DNA of 64,000 nt from Diphasiastrum complanatum (taxonomy: Eukaryota > Streptophyta > Lycopodiopsida > Lycopodiales > Lycopodiaceae): contig CM055097.1 of the NCBI GenBank assembly GCA_029204225.1, positions 60,863,532 to 60,927,531 on the forward strand. The letters are read 5' to 3'. Shown here one piece after another: positions 1 to 11,761 of this stretch. Every line of letters begins with the position of its first letter. Within the stretch, counting starts at the first letter, position 1. Both the position numbers and the translations under genes were made by a program. The notes under the pieces are model-generated. The model was not told the origin of the DNA, did not search any database, and saw nothing but the letters and a program-made list of their open reading frames with translations.

Positions 1-1
1 A

Positions 2-205
2 GAAAGCAGTCAAGCGAGCATGTCTTATCCACATTATGAATTGAGAGAGACCACGACAATACCACTAGAAGAAGTAGTGCCGATCGATGAGGATCAATAT
101 CAATCAGCTTTATCATGGGATCCTCTGATGGATGGTGTCGACTACCCATTTGTCGATGAACACAGTTATCAAGAATGGCCGCTAGACCCATATGGTTATT
201 TTTGA
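2..205 (+). CDS. 3' end of an unidentified protein, cut by the window edge
   Basis: An open frame runs from base 2 to a TGA at 203-205 and is open to the window edge, so it is probably the last exon or tail of a longer protein. An internal Met lies at 20. The residues are acidic and aromatic (PIDEDQYQ, SWDPLMDG, EWPLDPYGYF at the end). I recognise no domain. A polyadenylation-like AATAAA occurs about 40 bases after the stop, which would fit a 3' end. It could be a host gene or the tail of a transposase; the sequence does not decide. Confidence 0.35.
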   Translation, partial: ESSQASMSYPHYELRETTTIPLEEVVPIDEDQYQSALSWDPLMDGVDYPFVDEHSYQEWPLDPYGYF

Positions 206-1317
206 AAACCTGGCAAATCCATGTTCTTGTTGATTGTCATCAAATAAAAGCCTTAGGTTTTACATAAGCGAACTCATACCTACACTTTTCCTGGATCAGA
301 AACAAAATATATATCTATGCTCTCTACAATTTTGACAATGCCAACGACTCATCATTACCAAATGCTACCATCTCAAGGACTAGTTAGAGGCAGTGCCATG
401 GGACTGGCACCTGTTTGGCAGCAGGAAGATGTTGCCCGATTCTGGGAACAACATGGAATATTCTAAAATATGGCAAGAGGCTCTTGCATAAAGGAAGTAG
501 AGAATCGGAAGTGTTAGAAACGGGCGACCATTTGGCATCTTGCGTGTGTGAGTCCAACATTGGCCCTGAGGCTAATAAATGTCATAAGTGCAATGACAAT
601 GACATCATGTGACTATAAGCCCAAACCTATGGGCACTATTTTAGATTTGTAGACTAGGAATAAAGAGACTTGGGGCATTATTTATATTAACATCATAAAA
701 AGGCCTCAAAGTCAAGTTAGCTAAGGTTCTAAATTTAATGGAACTCACATGAATTATGTGAAGGGCACATTTCTAAATTTTAAAACCATTAGATTTTGTA
801 GGAAGGGCTTGGGTTAGAATCTTTGCCAAATTTTGTCCATCGTCCTTAAGTTGTCAGTGATAGCTTAATGTGGGCAGGGAATGTCCCAAAATACAAGAAA
901 CCACAATCAATTCCATCTACAAGACAAAGGGGGCCGCTCACCTCATGTGCCACATATTAAAATGGGGAGAATCCATTTTTTCTATAATGAATCTATGGTG
1001 GACCTCACTTTGGAATAAAAAGGGATTTGGAGAATTACCACTTTAATTTGTTGCAACAGCTATCATGATGAGAAATGTGATGATTTTCTCAAAGGTAGCA
1101 TGCCTTTTATTAGGTGAGTTTGAGTTGCAAGTTTTTTTTTAATCCTTTTAGATTGCAAAATTTTCCTATTTTTTGTTCCATTTCTGTTGGACCGCCATTC
1201 AAAGATGCTCTCAATCTTTCTATAGAACTTGGTCTTCACTAACTTCATACCTATCTCTTCATTTTCTTATGAGGTAGAAAAAAGATTCATGATAGCCTCT
1301 TATGAAAATCTAATACT
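206..1317. other. Intergenic stretch with no recognised feature
   Basis: AT-rich sequence. A 65-codon open frame at 415-612 (+) and a 61-codon frame at 1063-1248 (-) have no recognisable motif and are probably chance. I see no RNA gene, LTR or transposase here. Confidence 0.5.
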
Positions 1318-1400
1318 TCATCAGCCCCATTGTGGTGTGGTGGTAAAGGGTTCTTGATGTGAGATTGATCACCCAGGTTCAAACCCCGCGCACACATGGG
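1318..1400 (+). repeat. tRNA-like SINE head (candidate)
   Basis: The segment has a box A-like TGGTGTGGTGGTAAAGGG (1333-1350) and a box B GGTTCAAACCC (1376-1386). The spacing of about 30 bases is that of an RNA polymerase III internal promoter. Plant SINEs keep this pair at their 5' end. A cloverleaf is not obvious, so it is not called a functional tRNA. The 3' end of the element and its target duplication could not be fixed. Confidence 0.5.
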
Positions 1401-1435
1401 CAGTGTCCAAAAAACATGTTACTTCCAACATGTTA

Positions 1436-1590
1436 CGTAGGAAAATGTTAGTTGCGAAGGTTACCATTAATCAAAAGTAGGCATCATTGGTTACAAGCTT
1501 TGGGTACCATATACTCCTATGTATGTAGGAAAATGTTAGCTCAGTGCGTAAGCTAGAAGGTTAGCATTAATCAAAAGTAAGCATCATTGG
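1436..1590 (+). repeat. Direct repeat of about 60 bases, offset about 90-100
   Basis: GTAGGAAAATGTTAG occurs at about 1437 and 1526. Each copy is followed by a matching ATTAATCAAAAGTA(G/A)GCATCATTGG block at about 1466 and 1566. The copies differ by substitutions and a small insertion. This may be part of the tail of the SINE-like element just upstream. Confidence 0.55.
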
Positions 1591-1619
1591 GTCATCTTGC
1601 CCTAGGCATTTCTATGGCA

Positions 1620-1747
1620 GGATTCCCCAATGGAAACGACATTGTGGAATACCCATTCCCCTTGCAAACACAAAAGGATTCCCGGCCAATCCCAAGGTCA
1701 ATGAGGAATCGATTTGTCCTACAAAATAAAGGATTCCCCAATGGAAA
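1620..1747 (+). repeat. Exact 17-base direct repeat
   Basis: GGATTCCCCAATGGAAA is present at 1620-1636 and again at 1731-1747. It lies in the roughly 500 bases upstream of the P450 start. The role is unknown. Confidence 0.6.
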
Positions 1748-2140
1748 GTTCACGCCTATTAAAAAAGAAACGACAAGATATATTGAAACAATATTTTGTA
1801 TGGACATACAAAGGATTGCATATAAAGTTACAGCAAGCTGCTTGTTTTCTAGGCAGCAGTCATAGGTGCATCAGCTTGTAGTTAAGCATCAAGAGAAAAG
1901 GTAAGCATAAGATTGTTCATCATCTCTGTTATTTAGATCAATCGGCATTATCAGAATGGAAATTCAAATGTTTCAGCACTATTATGCAGATGATCAAGGC
2001 TGATGATGCACTTACTAAGAATCAGTATTAACGATCCAGCATCATTCTCGATATAACCAGTTCTTCGTGTTGGAAATTGATTGCAGGTTTCTGTCCTTCA
2101 GAAGAACTAAGTGACGACTGATCAGATAAACTAGTTCTTC

Positions 2141-3147
2141 ATGGCGAATATTTCTGTTTTTAACTTAGAGGTGTTTGGGGTTGCCAAATGGGTAGTCGAT
2201 GTCGTTGCAGGATTGCTTGCAATTGCTTGCCTGTGCATCTATCAGTTTCTGCAACATAAGAGCTCACCAGGTCCGAGAGCATGGCCCATATTCGGATCCA
2301 CCTTTGAACTGTTGGGCAACTTAAACCAGTTGCATGATTGGATCCTTAAGTATGCTCAGCAATACGACACCTTCAGGGTCTCGACCTTCCTATCAAATAA
2401 TATCTTCACTGTTGATCCCGTTATTATGGACTACGTATTCAAGAAAAACTGGAAAAATTATGGCAAGGTAACAACATCGTATGTAATTATCATTTTTATT
2501 GCAACAGGAACTCATTTCGTACAGTTTTGTACTCTTGTCAAATTATAATGACGACTCAATTTCTTAAGGTTCTAAAAAACATGATGAAACAAGACAGCTA
2601 TAAAGACCTACTTTGGAAATAGCTACTGGACAAGTGAGTCACCTAGAACATTTTCCAAGGAACTGAAAGAAGCCAAGAAATACTGCATGTAGCCTACGCT
2701 TCTTAGATGTCAGAAGCGTAGGCTACGATATACGTATGACATAAGTCGTGAAAGCAAATGTCTAGTCGTGCTCTAAATAAGATTTTTAATATCAACACTA
2801 TTCCTAGCCGATAAAATGTTGGAAGCTTTAGTGTATTCAACAATTTCTGCTTATTTTGCAGGGGAAAGTTATATCTTCTCAACTAAGCGCTTTCTATGGA
2901 AATGGTATATTTATATCTAATGGTGAACAATGGGAGTGGCATCGCCAAATATTACAACGCCAGCTCTTTTCTAGCATCCACACAAAATACAACCTGGATT
3001 TACACATAGAAGCGGGTATTGAAGTTTCTTCCATGCTCATCCAGCTTGCTTCGAAAGGAACAAAAGAAATCGAAATGCAGGTATTGACCCTAAGTTTCCG
3101 AGAGTGTAAATCAGGTACTTCCATATATTAGGACCCTTGCTTGCCTC

Positions 3148-3198
<51 letters not shown>

Positions 3199-5475
3199 CA
3201 TGATATAATCGATCATGTTTTGCAGGATGTTTTCAGACGAATGGCATTTGATACTATTTTTCAGAATGTCTGTGGCGTTAAACTAAAGAGCCTGTCATCT
3301 TCATTTCTTGAAATTGACTTTATAAAAGCCTTTGAAACTGCCAAAGTTCAAACTAATTGGCGTACTTATGATCCTTTCTGGAAATTGAAAAGGTTTTTCT
3401 TGCTTGGACCCGAAGCTATACTGAAAGAGAATCTCACGTTTCTGGACGAATTCCTCTATAAAATCATCGAGAGACGGAGAAATGAAGTAAAAGATCAGAA
3501 CGACGCTCTCCAAGACGTAAGGATAGAATTACGAAATTGAGAGTTTATCTAGGTTTGTCTTTTATTTGCATTCTTATATCACGCTGCCGCAATAGAAAAC
3601 CAAGTGATTGCTTATCACCTTATAGTAGAATGAACAGTAATTGCCAATAAGTATTTACGCCTTAAGAATAGCTTTATACAGGTGAATGGGGACCTCTTGT
3701 CAAGGATATTGCTTCTTTTTAAGGATGATCCCAAGGTGGACTCCGACCAGAACATCAGAGATGTGATTGTGAATATTATTGAAGCAGGCCGAAGAACCAC
3801 GGTAGAAGCCTTATGCTGGACTTTCTTTATGATTTGCAGTCATCCGCATGTAGAAACTAAAATCTTGCAGGAATTATCCAAAATTATGGAAGACAAGGGA
3901 GTTTGTGTTCCTATTCAAAACGGTCACAACACCAAGGGAAATGAGTTTTTTATGAACAACGTTGCAACATATGCTCATTTACTCAACCATGACAATTTGA
4001 GCGAGATGCACTATCTTCATGCTACCGTGACGGAGACCTTGAGGTTGTACCCTTCTGTTCCATGTGTAAGTTCTGTCACTCATCCTCATGTTTTCTGTTA
4101 TTTTATTCTTAAAAAATTTCATTTATCTTTTCTAATATCACTATAGTAATAATGGCTTTACTCAAGGGAAGGTGAAGTTATAGGGATCAGAAATGGGTGG
4201 CATAACTTTGAAAAGTCCCCCAACGACCCATAAAGGCCAGCAAAACTACCATTCCCTAGAGTTGAGAAAAATTCTTGCTCTTCCGAGTGAGATTTGGTGC
4301 AAAAGAAAAATTAGATATCTTTCTTGCTAGATAGATTAAATGCATCGACATATTTTTACTTATAGTTAAAACTCTTGATGGGTATGTGAATATTTGTATA
4401 ATGGACATTTTACTTTTATGAGGATGGGAACTTAGTAGAAGAGGCATTGCCTCCATTTTATGGATTTCTATCTGAGCTCAAAAGTTTGAGAGAAACCTTT
4501 AGAAACTCATCTTCAAACTTGAGACTCTTCATTATCGGTGAACCTAAACTCTCGGTTCTCTATTTTAGTTTTAGCTTCCAACTTGGCCACATAAGTTTAG
4601 GCTAGTCATCTTTTAGTATTGTTAGAATGTCATCTTGTTTGTAAAAACATATGAAAAAGTGCCCAAAAATCCATCAACATATTTGAAAGACAAACTAGTA
4701 TTTTTGTTGAAGTACATGATGTTTATATTGATCCAAAAGATTTCTTGTTTCAAAGATAATTTTATTATTATGCACTCCAATATGTTGGATCTTATAGGTG
4801 GATGGCACAACTTGTCGATGGGTGTAGTAAAATGTATTTGTTGCCATATTGGACATCAAGATCTGTCACCAAACAATGAGCCCAACATCCTCTCTATCTC
4901 CATTTCTTAAATCCCATCTCTCTATGTACATGATTTTGAAGTAGATCACAAGTTATGCATATATTACTACTTGAGAAACTTTGGGATTCTACACACTAGA
5001 CAATATGTCATTACCTAAAAAATTTTTAGTAAAACATTTTGAAGCCAAAAGTTATAATCATGCGTATAAAGGAGATGTATGTGAACCATGTCATAAGCTT
5101 ATTACAGCTGAAGCTAGTCATATTTTTGGTATAACCAACAAATGATTTTGTCTCAGATTGCGAAAGAAGCATTATCTTATGACAAACTTCCAAATGGAAT
5201 GAGGGTGAAGAAAGGGGACTTTGTGAATGTAGTGCCATATAGCATGGCTCGAATGCAGTTTCTATGGGGACTTGATGCGACTGATTTTAAACCTGAACGA
5301 TGGTTGAAGGATGGTCTTTTTCAACCAGAATCTTCTTGTAAATTTTCAACTTTTGGAGTAAGTGAACTACTGCCTACTTACCATTAATCTATTTCTTAAG
5401 GCTATAAATTGATCACAATCAAAAATCAAAAGCTATATAATTCATCTACTACTTTTTGATCACTTTCCAAAATTC

Positions 5476-5548
<73 letters not shown>

Positions 5549-5985
5549 AAAAATGAGGGTAGGATCCATCTTTGTAGCTAGATCTGATTTTGTCATATGA
5601 AAAGGTCTTCAAAGTTACATGAGGAGTGGTGGTTGAGTTCATTGCAACTCAAGTGCACAAAAGATATATATATATATATAAGAAAGAAAGAAAAATAGTC
5701 ACACTCGAGAAAATTTTAATACTCTACAACTTTTGGCATATTGTTGTATTTCAGGTTGGTCCCCGTTCCTGCATAGGAAAAGATGAAGCATATGTGCAAG
5801 TGAAAATGACGATTGCTATTCTTCTATGGTTCTTCAAGTTCAAGAATGTCGTAGGTCAAAATGTGACATATCAACAGGCTTCGACCTTGAAAATGTCCAC
5901 AAATGGATTGCTACTTGAGTTTGAGCCCAGACATTGGCAAGACCTTTGTGGATCAAAATATGTGAAACTAACTAGTGCTACTTAA
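2141..5985 (+). CDS. Cytochrome P450, CYP704-like (CYP86 clan), six exons
   Basis: Exons are 2141-2467, 2862-3080, 3226-3516, 3682-4065, 5157-5357 and 5755-5985. All introns are phase 0 with GT/AG ends, and they join into 550 residues, a normal length. Residues about 17-36 are hydrophobic (ER anchor), followed by an SPGPRAWP hinge at 42-49. Also visible are the C-helix WxxxR (W133, R137), ExxR (E397-R400), PERW (453-456) and the haem motif FGVGPRSCIG with ligand Cys480; intron 5 splits that motif. The LPNG...VKKGD...PERW...FQPES layout is typical of CYP704. Known CYP704 members hydroxylate long-chain fatty acids, for example for spore or pollen wall polymer; a role in this plant is inferred only. 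Oddity: the I-helix motif reads AGRRTT (314-319), with Arg317 where an acidic residue is usual. No stop or frameshift is seen. Confidence 0.88.
2689..2726. repeat. Perfect 15-bp inverted repeat in P450 intron 1
   Basis: GTAGCCTACGCTTCT (2689-2703) and its exact reverse complement (2712-2726) flank an 8-base loop. It lies inside intron 1 and would form a stable hairpin in the pre-mRNA. It could be a small MITE remnant. Confidence 0.8.
3151..3197. repeat. (GA)n microsatellite in P450 intron 2
   Basis: About 23 uninterrupted GA units. They lie upstream of the intron 2 acceptor, where CT-rich, not GA-rich, sequence would be usual on the sense strand. The acceptor still has TTTTGCAG. Confidence 0.95.
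4066..5156 (+). other. Long intron 4 of the P450 gene
   Basis: This 1.09-kb intron begins GTAAGT and ends TTTTGTCTCAG. The interior is AT-rich, with small open frames (for example 4635-4910 +) that show no recognisable motif. No transposon ends were found. Its size compared with the other introns (145-397 bases) suggests an old, decayed insertion. Confidence 0.6.
5479..5539. repeat. (GA)n microsatellite in P450 intron 5
   Basis: About 30 GA units in intron 5, followed about 120 bases on by a short (TA)n run at 5664-5679. Confidence 0.95.
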
Positions 5986-6994
5986 CTTTACAATAGCATT
6001 TCATATTAAAAATAGAATCAATGGTAATGATTTGATATGTTCATCAATGGTGGGACACAAAAATTGAGGAAGGTAAGAGAACACTGTAAGAAAAGTGTGA
6101 TAAATAGGTTTTCACAAGGATAAAGTGAGATGAAAAAATAAAGATAATTCAGAAATAATGATTGTAAAGGATTTCCAATTTAAGAGAAGACAATGGACAT
6201 GAGCATCTATCAACTTCTCATTGATTACTAGAGCAATGTGAGTGAGTGACAAGTTTATTTAGTGAGAGAGATGGTTATTTTCTAAGAGACTATAGTAGTT
6301 TGATAATTTTCATGTGTCATAAGCATATGTGGATTCAATTGTGCAAATGACTCAAGATAATATGACAAAGTGAGGCGATGTAAGTCACAATGTGAAGGGG
6401 TATCATATGTTTGATTTTTATGAATATTATAAGTGTGGTTGATTTCATTGATACATATTCACAATTATAGGAAATGTATGTTTGATTTTTTATATAAATG
6501 CTACTTGTAGAATTGTACTGCAATAGTGTGGCAAGAAATCAATTTGAGAGCCACTATGTGGTAAGAAACCAATTTGAGAGCCACTATGTATGAGAGGTAG
6601 ATATCATCTTTTTTGGATGCGTCCAAAGTTGACAAAAATTCTTGTTTTTACCATCCATGTAGTATTGTATAGTATTGCATCACGTAAGAGTCATATGTAC
6701 TAATAAAATTTCATCAAGGCTCGCTCACATGTCATGGATTATAGAACATAATGCTCACTTTTCCATGCTTGCTCGATGGATACTTGCTTGTTTTTTCATG
6801 TTGGCAAAAAATCTATATTCCTCCATGTATAATATGTTGCTAAAAATTCCTAATTGTGCTGAATTTTGTGTATTGTTGCAGACTTTTAAAAAAAACTTGA
6901 ATATTTATGGAAATTTGATAGGTCCTCATTAAAAGGAATTTAAAGTGATAATTCTAACACTCCCCCTTACTGAGGATTTGTAACTTTTTGATTT
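5986..6994. other. P450 3' flank, no gene; 30-bp tandem duplication at 6529-6588
   Basis: No coding sequence is recognised. Two 30-base units (6529-6558 and 6559-6588) sharing CAATTTGAGAGCCACTATG stand head to tail with two mismatches. The rest is AT-rich. Confidence 0.6.
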
Positions 6995-7958
6995 TTAATC
7001 TGAGTAACCAAGAACCAATCTTCCATTGCTCTTTCCTTCATAAGGCTCCTGCTCAATGATTGCATCATAAGAAGTAGAAATCTCAAAGACATTAGAAGCC
7101 ATGAAAAAAATGATTAATACCTTCAACATAGGGATTATTGAAGTATTCTCTTTTTTCAAACAAGAACTTCTACTCAATGATTTAGGTAATGACTCATATG
7201 ATAATGATTCTTCCTCACTATCACTCACAATGACATCATTCAAAGTACATCCTACTTTGAACTCTTCACATACTTCTCTTCTTCTTGACTTGTGACTATC
7301 TCCTTCACCAAGTCTCTTGATAGAACCATTTGATCTACTCTCTTTATGAAGGCATGTGACTCCACTTGCTAGAAAAATGACTTTCTTGGAATCATCAAAG
7401 TAACGTAGAAGAACCATCTCCTTTATAAATGAAACTAGCAACATCTTTTTCCATATGATCAAAGAAATCATTAGCAACAATCTTTTCCAAGGAAGAACCT
7501 TCACCTCCATTGATGAAGTTAGCTCTTTCCTTACCTTTTGCATGCTTGCACTTGCCATGAAGAACCATTGAAACACCATCATTATCCTCAAGACTAGCCA
7601 AGTTAGCCCAAAGATGAACATCTCCAAGAAGCATATTAGATCTAGCATAAGGAAGCTTGTTAGACTTTGCATAAGATCCGCCGATCTTATTGATGCTAAA
7701 AGGGAGCTTTGAAAAGTTGAGACCAATCTCCTTTTCCATTCCATCCTTTTTGTTAGCCATAACAAAAGCATGAAGCTTGAAAAGTCTACCTTGTCTATTG
7801 TCGCTAGCAACCAAGATTTCTTCCTTTGAAATGAAACAAGCATCACCACCAAACTTTACCATGTATCCTTTCTCTATCATTTGGCCAACACTTAGCAAAT
7901 TCTTTGAAAGTGAAAGAATGTATAAAAAATGTACAAAACATATCATAATCATATCCAT
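6995..7958 (-). pseudogene. Decayed Ty1/copia polyprotein fragment
   Basis: On the minus strand, about 7958-7740 encodes a GAG pre-integrase segment (LSKNLLSVGQMIEKGY, GDACFIS, GRLFKLHA). It is clearly related to the same segment of the intact copia at 40-46 kb. From about 7420 to 6995 another frame encodes the linker after the integrase (SKKVIF, RSNGSIKRLGEG, SYDAIIEQEPY). The integrase catalytic core that should lie between them is not recognisable, so the piece is internally deleted and frameshifted. No LTR or primer site was found beside it. Confidence 0.7.
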
Positions 7959-9286
7959 GCAAAACCAAGCACCTAGTTACATGTTATTAGAACTTGAACT
8001 AGAACGCTCAAAGAAATAAATTGATTGATTTACAAAACATATGATAATAGCCATACGTTAGAATTTGTAGAGTGACAAACCCATGTGGAACCTTTTATTA
8101 TACTATCCTCTTTCATTGAAAAGTTTTTTCTTTTAAAAATTGACTTGAAAACTTTTTTAAGAGCATTGATATATTATGCGCTTGTAAAAAATGTGCAAGT
8201 AGGCTATCTAAGGAGATTATGTCAGAAGGTGGGATAGGTGGAAACATAGAAGTTTTTGTGTTGGTATGTTCAAATAAAGGTTCACAAAAAAGCTTTTAGA
8301 ACATTAGTTTGAGAGAGGTCATATGGTCAATGGTAATGGGCTATAAACTAGGTTCTAGTAGTATGATGCACATATCTTTTGAAAAACAGTTTCAAGTTTT
8401 GGCTTCCAATATTTTGGGCCCATCAATGCACAAGCTTCGACATTATATATAAACATAGCCATTAAGATTCCATAGTATGTATAAAAGCATTGTAATTGGA
8501 TGATCTCTTACATGATTGAGTGTTTTAAAAGTTTAGGACTACATATCATGTCATTCATAGATTCTTCACTTATTATCATGGTTGACAATTCTTTTACATT
8601 TTTTTAGGTTTGAATTTATCTTCACTTTTTTCGTCTTGAAGGCACACTATGTGGGGAGGCAAAAATAATCACTATATAATATGTACAAGTGTAAACCATA
8701 TATAAAAATTGAACCATTTAAAATAGATACTCGTGAGCACAAGGTGCAATACATTCACACCCCAAAGGATGAACAAGAATTAGCTTTTCATTCGTAAGAG
8801 TAGGTCTTCATTGCAGATTATGAGATTGAGCTAGTGGGCAATAAAACTTCAAGGACTTGAAAGGAGGACAGACAAATGACATAATGATTTTACAACTTCA
8901 AAGTTATCCTCACAAATGCATACATAAATTTGAATTTTGGTGGACAACCACAAGCCAATCTTATCAATCATGCTAACCATCATTGAATACGTTTATGCAC
9001 TTTTCATACTATTTTTTAAAAGCTATCATTCTAGATATTATACCAAATTCTGTAGGAGTAACAGATTGTTGCACGTAGCCTATAAAACACTTACCCAATG
9101 TATGCACAATAGTTTGGCACAAGTATGTATTTAGATGCATTTGTGAGTTCCACATTTGAACTTTAGTGTGTGGATGGCGGTCGATGGTTTAGGAAGAAAC
9201 CCAATGGTCGTTGACGGGGGGTGGCCGATGTATGTGTGTGTATGTACGTGGCCGAAGTGTGTCCGTCGATGGCGGGTGGCCGATGA
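7959..9286. other. No recognised gene
   Basis: AT-rich sequence between the copia fragment and the microsatellite cluster. Short open frames only; nothing with a motif. Confidence 0.5.
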
Positions 9287-9320
9287 GGGGTGTGTGTGTG
9301 TGTGTGCACGCGCGCGTGAT

Positions 9321-9402
<82 letters not shown>

Positions 9403-9600
9403 CACACATCTCGCATCTCGAATATCTCACATATCTCGCACAACTTGCATATCTCGCATACTCAGAGAGAGAGTCCAGGTCAGGGAGAGGTCGAGAGAGA
9501 CCTTCGGGACCTTCGCATATCTCGCACATCTAGCAGTTAGAGAGAGGCCGAGGGAGACCTTCGATACCTTTGCATATCTCGCATATATTGCATGATATGT
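9287..9600. repeat. Microsatellite and minisatellite cluster
   Basis: A (TG)n run at about 9290-9306 and a CG-alternating patch lead into about 37 GA units (9325-9399). Then come repeated CATATCTCGCA words and two roughly 57-base units (9486-9530 and 9543-9588) with GAGG(T/C)CGAG(A/G)GAGACCTTCG cores. Long apparent frames across it encode only Ser-Leu, Arg-Glu or His-Thr repeats and are not genes. Confidence 0.9.
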
Positions 9601-11761
9601 GTTAGGGATTTTTTTGACAGGGGATTGGTCCCGCCAGAAAGCCCCAACGAGGGAAAGGGCCCACACTGCCCTTACGCGAATGACTAGGGTCAATTACCGC
9701 TTTCAACCCTGGGGGTCATCCTAGTCACCCTGTACTCCCCATTCAATGAGAGTTTCTAGGCTCTCAGAAGTATGACTGTTGGGAGAGGTTGCTATCTTCA
9801 CTTGGTTTCTAGGTACAGGCTCTGATTCCTAGATCGTCCTTACTTGCATATGGGGGCTAGTAACAGAATCATTAACAAGACTCTCATTGGGAGTTTCTAG
9901 AACCAATTCAGGGTGTTAAAACCATGCTCTTCTAGGATCATTCACTATATTCCCGTTGTCACTGTAAGATGCTACAGATGAGTGTACTGGTGGCTCAAAT
10001 ATTGGTGTTTGTGTAAGAGATTGTGTTATTTCTGCGTATCAAGTGGAGGTGGCATCTGTCAAATGCCAATACCCGTCAATCACAAGCTCGTATACCTCTA
10101 GATAACTATGTTCTCCGCAGTGTTTCAAAGAGGTTGGGTCCAGTTGTCAACTTAGCAACTTCATATAACATAGTAATGACATGCTTGCTCAACCTTGCTT
10201 TTCATTATAATAACCATCAATAACACCATGAGAACTGAGTAGCATCAACTGATTGCTTATCAACAGAAAAACAGTTTCTTTATACAACTCATAACACATA
10301 CAATAGTGCCAGTGATGTAGGTAGCATGCTAAGGATAATATGATCCAAGCTTCCAACATGCATATCATCCCGTTCTATCCAAACCATAGATCATGTTTCC
10401 CCATGCATAACGTGTCATCAGAAAAACACTCATAATAATGTGAGCCAGCATCTCACATATTGAGATAAGTTGCGAAAATACCTTAGTGATGAGCTAGATA
10501 ACCGATTTGTCGTGAAAGCTGCTTAGTCATGAATGTGGAGAGCCTCCTCTTGTATCACCCTCAAAGATAGCTTAAACCCTTCACAACTGGGTGTTTGATA
10601 GGAACCATTGGCTAGCTTTCCCAAGGTGTGAATCTTTGCACTTTGAAGTTCGATTTAGTGTTACAGAAAACAGTACTTGAGCCTATTATAAGATTATGAG
10701 TGAAAAATCCTTAGAAACGGTGATTTCTTTCCATATGATCAGCCATTGAGTGCTTCACAGTTAACGCTTGAATTATGTGTGGGGGAGGAGAGCCGACATG
10801 CCGCTGAAACTTCAAGTTATAAATAGATATATGGAGGCTTGAAACAGTTGGAAGTCACCCTTTTAGTTGAATACCTTCTGCCATCTAATTGAATAAGGCA
10901 AACAACACTCGGGCCGCAGCCACTAGAAGTTGCTGTAGGGCCATCGATCTGCTGTAGTTGTAGTCCTCCCACCTGTCAACAAGGGTTAGATCACTAGATA
11001 GGCACCTAACTATGCATAGATGCTACTTTTAGTCAGTTCCCTACTTTTCCTAACTCTACCACCACTAACACTACCCCCACTAACTCTACTCCCCTAAGCT
11101 ACCTTCATCATGATTTGTAGTGAAAGAGAGGTAGAAAGAGAGAGAGTTAGATGGATAGGAAGAGCATAGAAGATAGAGGAATAGAGAAATAGAGGGAGAG
11201 AGAAAGTGTGAGGATGGAGGTTAGCTCAAATGCTCCTTATGCTTGCTAATGGAGAAACATTAACTAAGACAACCAATAAACATGAAATTTTAGAAAGCAA
11301 TGGAAAACACAATCAAAAGTATTAGGAAGTAGTGAATAGCAAATGAAGATGCTTCTCTCCAAAAATTGGTCGAGTTTTCTCCTTCTCATTAAGCATGGAA
11401 ATAGAGTACAAATGGTGCTTTTTTATAAATGGGGAAGGCCCTTGCCCCAAAATCCTATTGGCTAATATTTACATTGATCCTATCCACTCATCTTGGACCC
11501 AACTTGATCCAAGGGTCCACAAAAAGTACATTGGAAATCACAAGATTCATGTGAGTCCAAAGTTGGACCCAACCTTAAAAAAGTAAACTCTAAATTTAAA
11601 ATTGACTTTGGGCCTCAAGTTTTATTTTAATTACAAAGGTGCCCAAGTCTATTATTTTATTTACAAGTCAACTTGTGTGCTCAGTGGGCCATGGGCTTAT
11701 ACACGTAGGATGCCATGCCCTCGCAACACATTTTATTGGCCAATATTATTAATTTACAATT
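9601..11761. other. No recognised gene
   Basis: Mixed sequence with a purine-rich patch of GAGAG words at about 11120-11220. A 63-codon frame at 11395-11586 is a probable chance frame. No LTR boundaries could be set. Confidence 0.45.

Noticed and set aside
1318-1400. A functional tRNA gene
   Set aside because: Box A and box B are present but I cannot fold a full cloverleaf with a proper anticodon arm, so only a SINE head is claimed.
9131-9540. Long overlapping open frames on both strands rich in Ser-Leu, Arg-Glu and His-Thr
   Set aside because: They are translations of (GA)n, (TG)n and related repeats, which are free of stops in several frames; not genes.
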